Below, piece by piece: positions 57,161 to 64,000 of a DNA stretch of 64,000 nucleotides (positions are counted from its first letter, which is position 1; each line of letters starts with the position of its first letter). The notes beneath the pieces were generated by a model. The model searched no databases. It was not told the origin of the DNA and saw only the letters and a program-made list of their open reading frames with translations. Both the position numbers and the translations under genes were made by a program. This stretch comes from Thiomicrorhabdus sp. 6S3-12. GTDB lineage: Bacteria > Pseudomonadota > Gammaproteobacteria > Thiomicrospirales > Thiomicrospiraceae. Where the stretch lies: the NCBI RefSeq assembly GCF_017571475.1, contig NZ_JAGETW010000006.1, positions 1 to 64,000 on the forward strand, read 5' to 3'.

Positions 57161-58132
57161 TTATTTCTTGTGGTAACCAACAACCTTAGCTACTTCGTTC
57201 TTAGAACCAAGAACAACAGGAACGCGGTCGTGAATACCTTCAGGCTGAACATCCATGATGTCCATACGACCTGTTGAAGATGCACCACCGGCCTGTTCAA
57301 CGATCATAGACATAGGGTTTCCTTCGTACATTAGACGAAGTTTACCTGCTTTAGACGGATCACGGTTATCCCAAGGGTACATGAAGATACCGCCACGCAT
57401 AAGGATACGGTGTACTTCGGCAACCATAGATGCAACCCAACGCATGTTGTAGCGCTTGCCTAGAGGACCTTCTTCACCTTTAAGGCAGTCATCGATGTAC
57501 TGCTTCATTTCTGGTTCCCAGAAACGCTGGTTAGACATGTTGATTGCGAATTCCGCAGTATCTTCAGGGATCTGGATGCCTGACTTGGTAAGAACGAACT
57601 CACCAACAGTCGTGTCTAGAGTGAAGATGTTAACGCCGTTACCGGTTGTCATAACAAGTAGTGCAGAAGGTCCGTATAGAACGTAACCGGCAGCAACTTG
57701 TTTGCGACCGTTCTGTAGGAAAACTTCTTGCTGGTCGCCGGAACGATCGTCTTGTGCTTCAAGAATAGAGAAGATGGTACCAACAGAAAGGTTTACGTCG
57801 ATGTTTGAAGAACCGTCTAGCGGATCGAAAGTTACCAGGTATTTACCTTGTGCAGAACCTGCAACAGTGTAGTCTTCTTCTTCAGAACCGATTCCGCGAA
57901 CGAAAGGGTTGGAAACAAGCATATCTTTAAGCAGGTCGTTAGAGATAACGTCTAGTTTCTTTTGAGTTTCACCTTGAACGTTTTCATCTTCGGTTGCGCC
58001 CAGAATACCAGCCAGTTCACCTTGACGTAGCTTGTATGCGATATCTTTACACGCAACAATTACATCATTGATAACCAGTTCTAATTCCGCTGGAACTTTG
58101 TCCGCAGCCAATACTTGATCAAGTCTTTTCAT
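57161..58132 (-). CDS. fbp: Fructose-1,6-bisphosphatase class I
   Basis: Dephosphorylates fructose-1,6-bisphosphate in gluconeogenesis and the Calvin cycle. The 323-residue protein has the metal-site motif DPLDGSSNIDVN (about 101-112) and the substrate region YPWDNRDPSKAGKLRLMYE. Codon choice looks highly biased compared with neighbours, which would fit high expression. It precedes ppa on the same strand. Confidence 0.95.
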   Translation of the reverse strand: MKRLDQVLAADKVPAELELVINDVIVACKDIAYKLRQGELAGILGATEDENVQGETQKKLDVISNDLLKDMLVSNPFVRGIGSEEEDYTVAGSAQGKYLVTFDPLDGSSNIDVNLSVGTIFSILEAQDDRSGDQQEVFLQNGRKQVAAGYVLYGPSALLVMTTGNGVNIFTLDTTVGEFVLTKSGIQIPEDTAEFAINMSNQRFWEPEMKQYIDDCLKGEEGPLGKRYNMRWVASMVAEVHRILMRGGIFMYPWDNRDPSKAGKLRLMYEGNPMSMIVEQAGGASSTGRMDIMDVQPEGIHDRVPVVLGSKNEVAKVVGYHKK

Positions 58133-58449
58133 CGAGTTTCTCGCTGTTTAAATTGAAATTACAAATTCCGCTAATCATACCATGCCGGCCGAAAAATTCG
58201 CAAACCTTTTACCTGTTGTTACTGTGCTTACGTATTTGCAACCCTTGTTGTAACAGGGTTGTGAACGCCTTCTCAGACGCGGCGCACAGGATAGGGTAAA
58301 ATAGCGAAATTGTTTTAATTTGGCGGTTCTTAGTCCTTTGTTTATAAAGATCTGTCGTCGGGTTTGAGAGATCCTTCGATAAGAGTCGATATGTTCTTGT
58401 GACGCCTGATTGTGTCGCCTTTTCAAAAAAGTAGTATTGAGTTAATTTG
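58133..58449. other. Divergent fbp-thiI intergenic region
   Basis: 317 bases holding two divergent promoters that I cannot place exactly. A CAACCC/GGGTTG hairpin (58239-58261) is visible. No further gene is supported. Confidence 0.5.
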
Positions 58450-59883
58450 ATGAAATTTATTGTTAAGTTTTTCCCGGAAATTATGGTCAAGGGCGCGCCG
58501 GTTAAAAAGCGTATGATTATGATGTTGACCGATAATTTAAAGCGTTTGCTGGGACGCATTGAAGGCGAAAGTCGGGTACGCCGTTTTCACGATAAGATCG
58601 AGGTGTATTGCGATAGTGAAATGCACCTGGCGGTACGCAGTCTGTTGCAACGTACACCGGGAGTTCAGCAGTTTTGGGAAGTTGAGGCTTTTGAAACCGG
58701 CGACGACCTGGATTTAATCGCCGATAAGGCGGTTGAGTTTTTTGCCGATAAAATTCGCGGTAAGCGTTTTGTGGTTCGCGTAAAGCGTGCCGGTAATCAT
58801 GCGGTTAACTCGAATGAGATCGAGCGTTATGTAGGTAGTCGTCTGTTTCAGCTTGGCGAGAGTGCCGGTGTCGATCTGAAAAATGCCGATGTGACGGTGA
58901 AGCTCGATCTGCACGATAAAATTCTAAATGTGGTAACCGGTCGTTTTGACGGACTTGGCGGTTTCCCAATGGGGGGGCAGGGTGAAGTTCTTTCACTGAT
59001 GTCCGGCGGTTTTGATTCAACCGTTGCCAGCTACTTAACCATGAAGCGAGGTCTTAAGACGCACTTTATCTTCTTTAATCTTGGCGGTGCTGCGCACGAG
59101 ATCGGTGTAAAGCAAGTGGCGCTTTATCTGTGGAATAAATTTGGCGCATCGCATCGTGTGAAATTTGTTTCAGTGCCTTTTGACGGTGTCGTGGACGAGA
59201 TTTTCCGTGCTTCGCATGAAAGTTATATGGGCGTGATGCTCAAGCGTCTGATGATCAAGGCTGCTGAACAGGTAGCGCACAATATGGGGATCGATGCGTT
59301 GGTCACCGGAGAAAGCGTCGCTCAAGTCAGTAGTCAGACGCTACGAAACTTGGCAATTATCGATGAAGCGAGCAATAAGCTGGTATTGCGCCCTCTTGCG
59401 GTGATGGATAAACCGGAAATTATGGCTATTGCCGATAAGATCGGAACCCGTGAATTTGCCGAGTCGATGCCGGAGTATTGTGGAGTGATTTCTCGCAACC
59501 CGGTCACCAGCGGTTCATTCGAACGCGCCAAGCGCGAAGAGAGTCATTTCGATTTGGCGGTTTTGGATAAAGCGGTTGAGGATGCTCAGTATTTGAATGT
59601 CGATCAGATTATTGAAGATGTCAATCAGACGCAGGCAGTAGAAGTGTTGAATGAGGTCGGCGATGCAGTGCTGATTGATATTCGCCGTGACGAAGAGCGT
59701 AAGGCACGACCGCTTGGGCTTGAGCATATTACGATGCCGTTTAATGTGCTGGGGCGTGAGTTCAAGAGTCTGGATCAGGATAAGCAGTATCTGTTGTATT
59801 GCGATAAAGGGGTGATGAGCCAGCTGCATGCCCAATATCTGCGGGACGAAGGTTTTGAAAATGTACGTGTCTACCGCCCGTAG
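58450..59883 (+). CDS. thiI: tRNA 4-thiouridine synthase / thiamine sulfurtransferase ThiI
   Basis: Inserts sulfur into uridine-8 of tRNA and supplies sulfur for thiamine. Domains in 477 residues: a ferredoxin-like/THUMP part (about 1-165), the PP-loop domain with MSGGFDST at 184-191 and C344 in MPEYCGV, and a C-terminal rhodanese domain with active C451 (YLLYCDKGVMS). Both cysteines of the ThiI relay are present, so the rhodanese-containing type is complete. An in-frame TTG at 58447 precedes the ATG by one codon. Confidence 0.97.
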   Translation: MKFIVKFFPEIMVKGAPVKKRMIMMLTDNLKRLLGRIEGESRVRRFHDKIEVYCDSEMHLAVRSLLQRTPGVQQFWEVEAFETGDDLDLIADKAVEFFADKIRGKRFVVRVKRAGNHAVNSNEIERYVGSRLFQLGESAGVDLKNADVTVKLDLHDKILNVVTGRFDGLGGFPMGGQGEVLSLMSGGFDSTVASYLTMKRGLKTHFIFFNLGGAAHEIGVKQVALYLWNKFGASHRVKFVSVPFDGVVDEIFRASHESYMGVMLKRLMIKAAEQVAHNMGIDALVTGESVAQVSSQTLRNLAIIDEASNKLVLRPLAVMDKPEIMAIADKIGTREFAESMPEYCGVISRNPVTSGSFERAKREESHFDLAVLDKAVEDAQYLNVDQIIEDVNQTQAVEVLNEVGDAVLIDIRRDEERKARPLGLEHITMPFNVLGREFKSLDQDKQYLLYCDKGVMSQLHAQYLRDEGFENVRVYRP

Positions 59884-59918
59884 CGTTAATGATCCGGTGA
59901 AACCTCAAGCGTGCGCGG

Positions 59919-61649
59919 TTAATTTTTAGGTCCTATGGCCGGCGCAGGCTGCTTTGATGTCGCGGGCGTGATATCTTCATTGTCCTCATTCAGCTCCTGC
60001 TCATCACCGGTTTCGTCGAATGGTGAATAATCCAGTCGCAAATCATCATCAACCGGGCCCGGGAAATTACTGTTTTCCGGGTTTAATTCATTCAGGTGTT
60101 GCTGTTTTAACAACCGCTTCTCTTTTTCCAGCTGGGTCGCCAGTTTGAGTGCCTCTTTCGTTTTTTGAATAAAAGTGACGTAGTTGACGGTTTCCAGTCC
60201 GATTTCATTTCGCGCGATAGTTTCAACATTGTAGAACCATTTGTAAGGGTCAAGCCCTTTTCTTTTGGCAATCCGTTGCAGCTGGCGAACTCGTCCTGGG
60301 CCGGCGTTATAAGCGGCAAGCGAGAAGTTGATGACGTCCTCGGGAGCGTATTCCGGTTTGTCGAAGTAATAGTCGCGTAAGGATGCCAGATAGCGAATCC
60401 CCGCATGGATGTTGTTCTCCATGTCGGTTTTAATGTTGGCTATGCGTACGTGTTTGGAGTTGGCGGTACTGGGTTTTATCTGCATAACACCGTAAGCACC
60501 GCGCCGGCTGACCAGATTCTGATCGAATTTGGACTCTTTATACGCCTGGGCGGCGATCAGGTACCAGTCGAAGTCGTAAAATTGAGCGTATTTTTCAAAG
60601 TAATACTGTAAACAAGGGGTTTTATCCAGTGCGGTAAAATCCAACGGGTGTTGAATCCAGGCCGTGTTTTCGAAGTATCGACGGTACAGGACGTTGCCCA
60701 GATAACGGCCTTGGCGAGCATAATTCTCAATGAAATCGTTCAGCGAGGCTTTGAATTTAGGCAGGCCTTTATTGATTGCCCAAGCGATTTCTCCGCCGTT
60801 ACGGAGGATGAAATCGTCATGCACGATAATGTTTTTATAAGCCGAACTGTAAATGTTGGCAATGTGGCTGTCGACAATCGTGTAGTGGAATAGACCGGCG
60901 TTGACCATTTCCAGAATGTCTTCGGCTTCGAGCAGTTCGTTGGCTTGAATAATCTCCATACTTTCCAGCCCGAGTCCGCCCAAAGCCAGATTGATCTGTT
61001 GCAGTTGCACGATGTAGCTGCTGTTGGCAACGACGATAATCTGTTCGCCGGCCAGCTCTTCAATGCGGGTTATCGGCTTGGCACCCTTGAAGGAAACCAG
61101 AATTTCGTTGACGTTTTTGATATAGGGGGCTGTGAAGTCGACCAGCTGTTTCCGTTCCGGCGTAATGGTTAGGCCGGATGCGACAATGTCGCCTTCGCCG
61201 AGTGTCAGGGCATTAATCAATTGGTTGAAAGGCCGGGTCAGGAAAACCAGGTGGGTTTTGAAGCGTTCTTTTCGCGGTCCGCGGTTAAGGTATTTTTCAT
61301 ACGCGGTCATCAATTCATATTCGATTCCGCGCGGGCCTTTGTCGGTATGGAAAAAGTTGGTTCGATTGTAACTGACCAGGACACGTAATATCCGGCGTTT
61401 GCGAATCTCTTCAAGGTCGCCGATAAACTGGCTGTTGATGCGTTGGTTGATTGAATCGCCGGTACGAGTTTTATCCGACAGAATCGCTTCCTGCGAGGCT
61501 GCCGACGGGCTGAGGGCGATGCCGCAGGCACTGGAACAGAGTACACTGAAGACAAGCAATGCTCTGTGCAGAGGCCTTTTGGTCGGTAAGCGGATTCCTG
61601 CCATATACCTGAATACAATCCTTGTGAGTCCAGCCCCTATTTTAGTCAT
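59919..61649 (-). CDS. mltF: Membrane-bound lytic transglycosylase F-like
   Basis: Cleaves peptidoglycan glycan strands. The 576-residue protein has an N-terminal signal (about 20-50) followed by a solute-binding-like domain (about 85-320) and a C-terminal SLT lysozyme-like domain with catalytic E372 (AYKESKFD) and GAYGVMQIKPSTA, then NFSLAAYNAGPGRV. The order matches MltF. A lipobox-like SSAC lies near residue 41 but is not canonical. The start is uncertain: 61649 or the ATG at 61604 with AAGGA 14 bases upstream. The acidic tail is longer than in E. coli (518). Confidence 0.9.
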   Translation of the reverse strand: MTKIGAGLTRIVFRYMAGIRLPTKRPLHRALLVFSVLCSSACGIALSPSAASQEAILSDKTRTGDSINQRINSQFIGDLEEIRKRRILRVLVSYNRTNFFHTDKGPRGIEYELMTAYEKYLNRGPRKERFKTHLVFLTRPFNQLINALTLGEGDIVASGLTITPERKQLVDFTAPYIKNVNEILVSFKGAKPITRIEELAGEQIIVVANSSYIVQLQQINLALGGLGLESMEIIQANELLEAEDILEMVNAGLFHYTIVDSHIANIYSSAYKNIIVHDDFILRNGGEIAWAINKGLPKFKASLNDFIENYARQGRYLGNVLYRRYFENTAWIQHPLDFTALDKTPCLQYYFEKYAQFYDFDWYLIAAQAYKESKFDQNLVSRRGAYGVMQIKPSTANSKHVRIANIKTDMENNIHAGIRYLASLRDYYFDKPEYAPEDVINFSLAAYNAGPGRVRQLQRIAKRKGLDPYKWFYNVETIARNEIGLETVNYVTFIQKTKEALKLATQLEKEKRLLKQQHLNELNPENSNFPGPVDDDLRLDYSPFDETGDEQELNEDNEDITPATSKQPAPAIGPKN

Positions 61650-61770
61650 TCAAAATCGCTTTGCGCTGTTTTTTTGATTTCAGATGAATACTTGTGCTGC
61701 TTCAACTTTTCAATATGAATTTTAACTAATATAAGAGAGTACTGTTTGCTTGTGTGTATTGGAGAAAATT

Positions 61771-63189
61771 ATGCGAAAGGTGAAATACGCGATTATCGGC
61801 GCGGGAACTTCCGGTTTGACGGCACTCTCTTATTTAAAGAAACGCAACGAAGATTTTGTCATGATTCAAGGCGGTCCTTACGGAACAACCTGCGCCCGCG
61901 TTGGTTGTATGCCTTCGAAAGCTCTGATTCATACGGCGAATCATTATCACCAGCGTCATCATATGGCGGAAATCGGCATTGAGAATGCTGAACAGCAGGA
62001 AGTCGATCTGGTTAAGGTCATGCAAAGAGTACGTGCTTTGCGTGATCGTTTTACCGGCGGTGTGAAATCCGGCTCGACGGATATGCTTGCCCCGGAGCAG
62101 TTGATTGAGGGTTACGCAGAATTTGTGGCGCCGAATCAGCTTAAAGTGAATGGCGAAGTGATTGAAGCGGAGCGCATTATTATCGCTAACGGTTCTCGTC
62201 CGGTTGTGCCGGCGCCGTGGAAAGAACTGGGCGATAAGCTTATGACCAGTGATGAGATTTTTGAGCTCGAAACGCTTCCAAAACGGATTGCGGTGATTGG
62301 TCTTGGTGTTATCGGGTTGGAGTTGGGGCAGGCGCTGGCTCGTCTCGGTATCGAGGTGGTCGGTGTCGAGATGCTCAATACTTTGGGCGGATTGAGTGTG
62401 CCTGAGGTAGTGGAAGAAGCGGTTGCCGAGTTTTCCAAAGAGTTTCCGGTTCATTTGGGTGTTGCCGCGAACTTGCGTTTAAACCCGGATAATCCGGAGG
62501 AAGTCGAAGTACAGATCGGCGAGGAAAAAGTGTATGTCGATGCGGTTTTCGCGTCGCTTGGCCGCCGTCCGAATATCGATAATTTGAATCTGGCGGCAGC
62601 GGGTGTCGAGCTGGATGAACGTGGCATGCCGAATTTCGATCTGCATACTTCGCAGATCGAAGACAAGCCGATTTTTATTGCCGGAGATGTCAACGGTTAT
62701 CGTCAAATTTTGCATGAAGCCGGAGATGAAGGACGTATGGCAGTGCTGAATGCCGTTTCATATCCGCAGATTTCGGCCTATGCGCGTAAAACCAGTTTAG
62801 GGGTGGCTTTTACCGATCCACAAATCGGACTGGTTGGTCAGCGTTATTCGGAACTCGATGCGGATAAAATCGAGACGGTAACCTTTAAATTGAACTGTGC
62901 TAACGGCCGAGCGATTGTCATTGGGCAAGATAAGGGGGCGATTTCGCTGTTTGCGGATAAGGAAAGCAAGCAGTTGTTGGGTGCAGAGTTATTTTTGTTT
63001 GAAGGTGAGCACATGGCGCACCTTCTGGCGTGGATGATTGAGCAGAAGTTGACTGTTTTGGATCTGTTGAGAATGCCTTTCTATCACCCGGTTTTGGAAG
63101 AGGCTCTTCAGTCGGCATTAAGACAGTTGGCGCATAAACTTTATCCGCAAGACACTGATTGGATGGAGGCCGAGTTGTCAGCGTTATAG
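61771..63189 (+). CDS. Dihydrolipoamide dehydrogenase-like pyridine nucleotide-disulfide oxidoreductase
   Basis: A flavoprotein with FAD-binding GAGTSG (10-15), the redox-active disulfide C41-C46 (CARVGC), an NAD-binding GLGVIGLELGQALARLG and the C-terminal catalytic pair H439-E444 (HPVLEE). Length 472 fits the family. It is stand-alone, without pyruvate or oxoglutarate dehydrogenase genes nearby. I chose ATG 61771 with GGAG 6 bases upstream over an upstream start at 61750. The substrate may be lipoamide or another disulfide. Confidence 0.9.
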   Translation: MRKVKYAIIGAGTSGLTALSYLKKRNEDFVMIQGGPYGTTCARVGCMPSKALIHTANHYHQRHHMAEIGIENAEQQEVDLVKVMQRVRALRDRFTGGVKSGSTDMLAPEQLIEGYAEFVAPNQLKVNGEVIEAERIIIANGSRPVVPAPWKELGDKLMTSDEIFELETLPKRIAVIGLGVIGLELGQALARLGIEVVGVEMLNTLGGLSVPEVVEEAVAEFSKEFPVHLGVAANLRLNPDNPEEVEVQIGEEKVYVDAVFASLGRRPNIDNLNLAAAGVELDERGMPNFDLHTSQIEDKPIFIAGDVNGYRQILHEAGDEGRMAVLNAVSYPQISAYARKTSLGVAFTDPQIGLVGQRYSELDADKIETVTFKLNCANGRAIVIGQDKGAISLFADKESKQLLGAELFLFEGEHMAHLLAWMIEQKLTVLDLLRMPFYHPVLEEALQSALRQLAHKLYPQDTDWMEAELSAL

Positions 63190-63232
63190 GGTTAAACGTT
63201 TCTTGTTCAAGAAAAATGATGCATATTTTGAG

Positions 63233-63267
63233 AGGGCGGCTGTGCGTAAACGCAGCGGCCTTTTTTT
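63233..63267 (+). terminator. Probable intrinsic terminator
   Basis: GGCGGCTGTGCG and CGCAGCGGCC pair with two bulges around TAAA, followed by seven T. Confidence 0.7.
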
Positions 63268-63398
63268 ATCGTCTCTGTAAAGCTTCTGGGTGACGTTTTT
63301 TCAATTGCGATGAAAGCGGTCGGATGAGGCAGAGAATCGCTTTTCAATTTGACTTTTTTATCTGAGTTACGTCTTTAACGGAACCGGTCAATTTCTTT

Positions 63399-63407
63399 TG
63401 TTATAAT
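63399..63407 (+). promoter_or_regulatory. Extended -10 promoter of rnr
   Basis: TGTTATAAT gives TG, one base and a perfect TATAAT. No good -35 hexamer is seen. It lies 104 bases before the rnr start. Confidence 0.5.
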
Positions 63408-63510
63408 GGCCCAAATTTTGCAGACGATTCCGCTGCTAAAAGCCTCGGGAGCCTTGTTTGAATAGGGGTTCTGCAGATCGTGGAATCCAAATTAGATTAG
63501 ATGGTAAACA

Positions 63511-64000
63511 GTGACTACTGAAAAACAAACAGACCTTAACGATCCTCATGCAACGCGTGAGGCAGAAAAGTACGACAATCCAATCCCTAGCCGTGAATTT
63601 ATTTTGCAGACGCTGGAAGAGTTACAGAAGCCTTTGCGTCTGTTTGAAGTAGCCAAAGCGGTTGATGTCGATGAGGATGATGAAGAGCGCTATGAAGCCT
63701 TGTCTCGCCGCCTGAAAGCGATGGTGCGTGACGGGCAGCTGATTCGCAACCGCCGCGGCGCTTTCGGTCTGCTTAAGAAGATGGATCTGATTAAAGGCCG
63801 CGTTCTTGGACACCCGGACGGATTCGGTTTTGTTGTTCCTGACGAAGGCGGTAAGGATCTGTTCCTGTCCGAAAAAGAGATGCATAAAATCCTGCATGGC
63901 GACCGCGTTATCGCATCGGTTGTCGGTGAGGATCGTCGCGGCCGTCAGGAAGGGATTATCGTCGAGGTAACCGAACACTGTACTGCTCAGCTTCTGGGAC
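63511..64000 (+). CDS. rnr: Ribonuclease R (partial, N-terminal part)
   Basis: A 3'-5' exoribonuclease that degrades structured RNA. The start is GTG at 63511; upstream in frame a stop occurs. The visible 163 residues contain the N-terminal helix-turn-helix-like domain (REFILQTLEELQKPLRLFE, RLKAMVRDGQLI) and the start of the cold-shock domain (GHPDGFGFVVP). The gene continues past the right edge, so the catalytic RNB domain is not visible. Confidence 0.9.
   Translation, partial: MTTEKQTDLNDPHATREAEKYDNPIPSREFILQTLEELQKPLRLFEVAKAVDVDEDDEERYEALSRRLKAMVRDGQLIRNRRGAFGLLKKMDLIKGRVLGHPDGFGFVVPDEGGKDLFLSEKEMHKILHGDRVIASVVGEDRRGRQEGIIVEVTEHCTAQLLG

Larger units (their letters stand above)
63190..63510. 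other. Intergenic region before rnr
   Basis: 321 bases. It holds a TTTCTTG/CAAGAAA inverted repeat just after the preceding gene, an imperfect terminator hairpin (63233-63267) and an extended -10 promoter (63399-63407). No gene visible. Confidence 0.6.

Noticed and set aside
58209-58559. Minus-strand ORF overlapping the start of thiI
   Set aside because: Overlaps a conserved gene and is low in plausible motifs.
1-64000. CRISPR array, insertion sequence or prophage
   Set aside because: No regular spaced repeats, transposase, integrase or phage structural genes were seen anywhere in the window.

Overview
The window is a contiguous stretch of a gammaproteobacterial chromosome with dense coding, GC content near 50% by eye and no phage, transposon or CRISPR array. 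The gene content and order (recA-recX-alaS-csrA-tRNA-Ser, PomAB-type flagellar motor genes, a chemotaxis cluster with CheD, PEP carboxylase next to pyrophosphatase and fructose-bisphosphatase, a Tat-exported SoxH-like metallohydrolase) fit a motile, probably sulfur-oxidising, possibly autotrophic bacterium of the Thiomicrospira / Hydrogenovibrio / Thiomicrorhabdus group. That placement is an inference from gene content, not a measured result.

Layout. 1-1101 (minus): exbB-exbD-tonB iron-uptake energiser behind a Fur-box-like site; tonB runs off the left edge. 1.3-5 kb: metallo-hydrolase, RDD protein-serB, a CbiM-like membrane protein and a small SoxK-like exported protein. 5.3-9.3 kb: guaB, guaA and tadA, with a pair of REP-like palindromes after guaA. 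9.4-12.7 kb: cheD, cheA and a CheZ-like phosphatase candidate. 13-19 kb: an exported unknown, htpG behind a heat-shock promoter, an orphan H-NOX sensor, a cysteine-free thioredoxin-fold protein and the ABC-F gene ybiT. 19-25 kb: an omega-amidase-like gene, then the minus-strand run mutS-cnoX-DUF5718-DUF1415. 25-31.3 kb: pncC, recA, recX, alaS, csrA, tRNA-Ser(GCU).

31.3-42 kb is the most accessory-looking part. An AT-rich segment right after tRNA-Ser carries one exported coiled-coil protein. It is followed by a GGDEF/EAL protein and then a compact minus-strand operon that joins a small PstS-like binding protein, an outer-membrane beta-barrel and a 1402-residue hybrid histidine kinase. No Pst transporter accompanies them, so this is the best candidate here for a little-described sensory system. 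Two full-consensus sigma-70 promoters with a duplicated leader precede tRNA-Arg(ACG).

42.4-64 kb: a small exported protein, a chemoreceptor ending in a CheR-docking-like pentapeptide, trpS, an isoprenylcysteine-methyltransferase-like gene, pcnB-folK-panB-panC, pomA-pomB, panD on the opposite strand, ppc, fbp-ppa, thiI, an MltF-like transglycosylase, a dihydrolipoamide-dehydrogenase-like flavoprotein and the start of rnr.

Functional links: panB, panC and panD supply the pantothenate pathway steps; guaB and guaA turn IMP into GMP; tadA makes the inosine needed by the tRNA-Arg(ACG) also encoded here; the che genes, the chemoreceptor and pomAB belong to one motility system.
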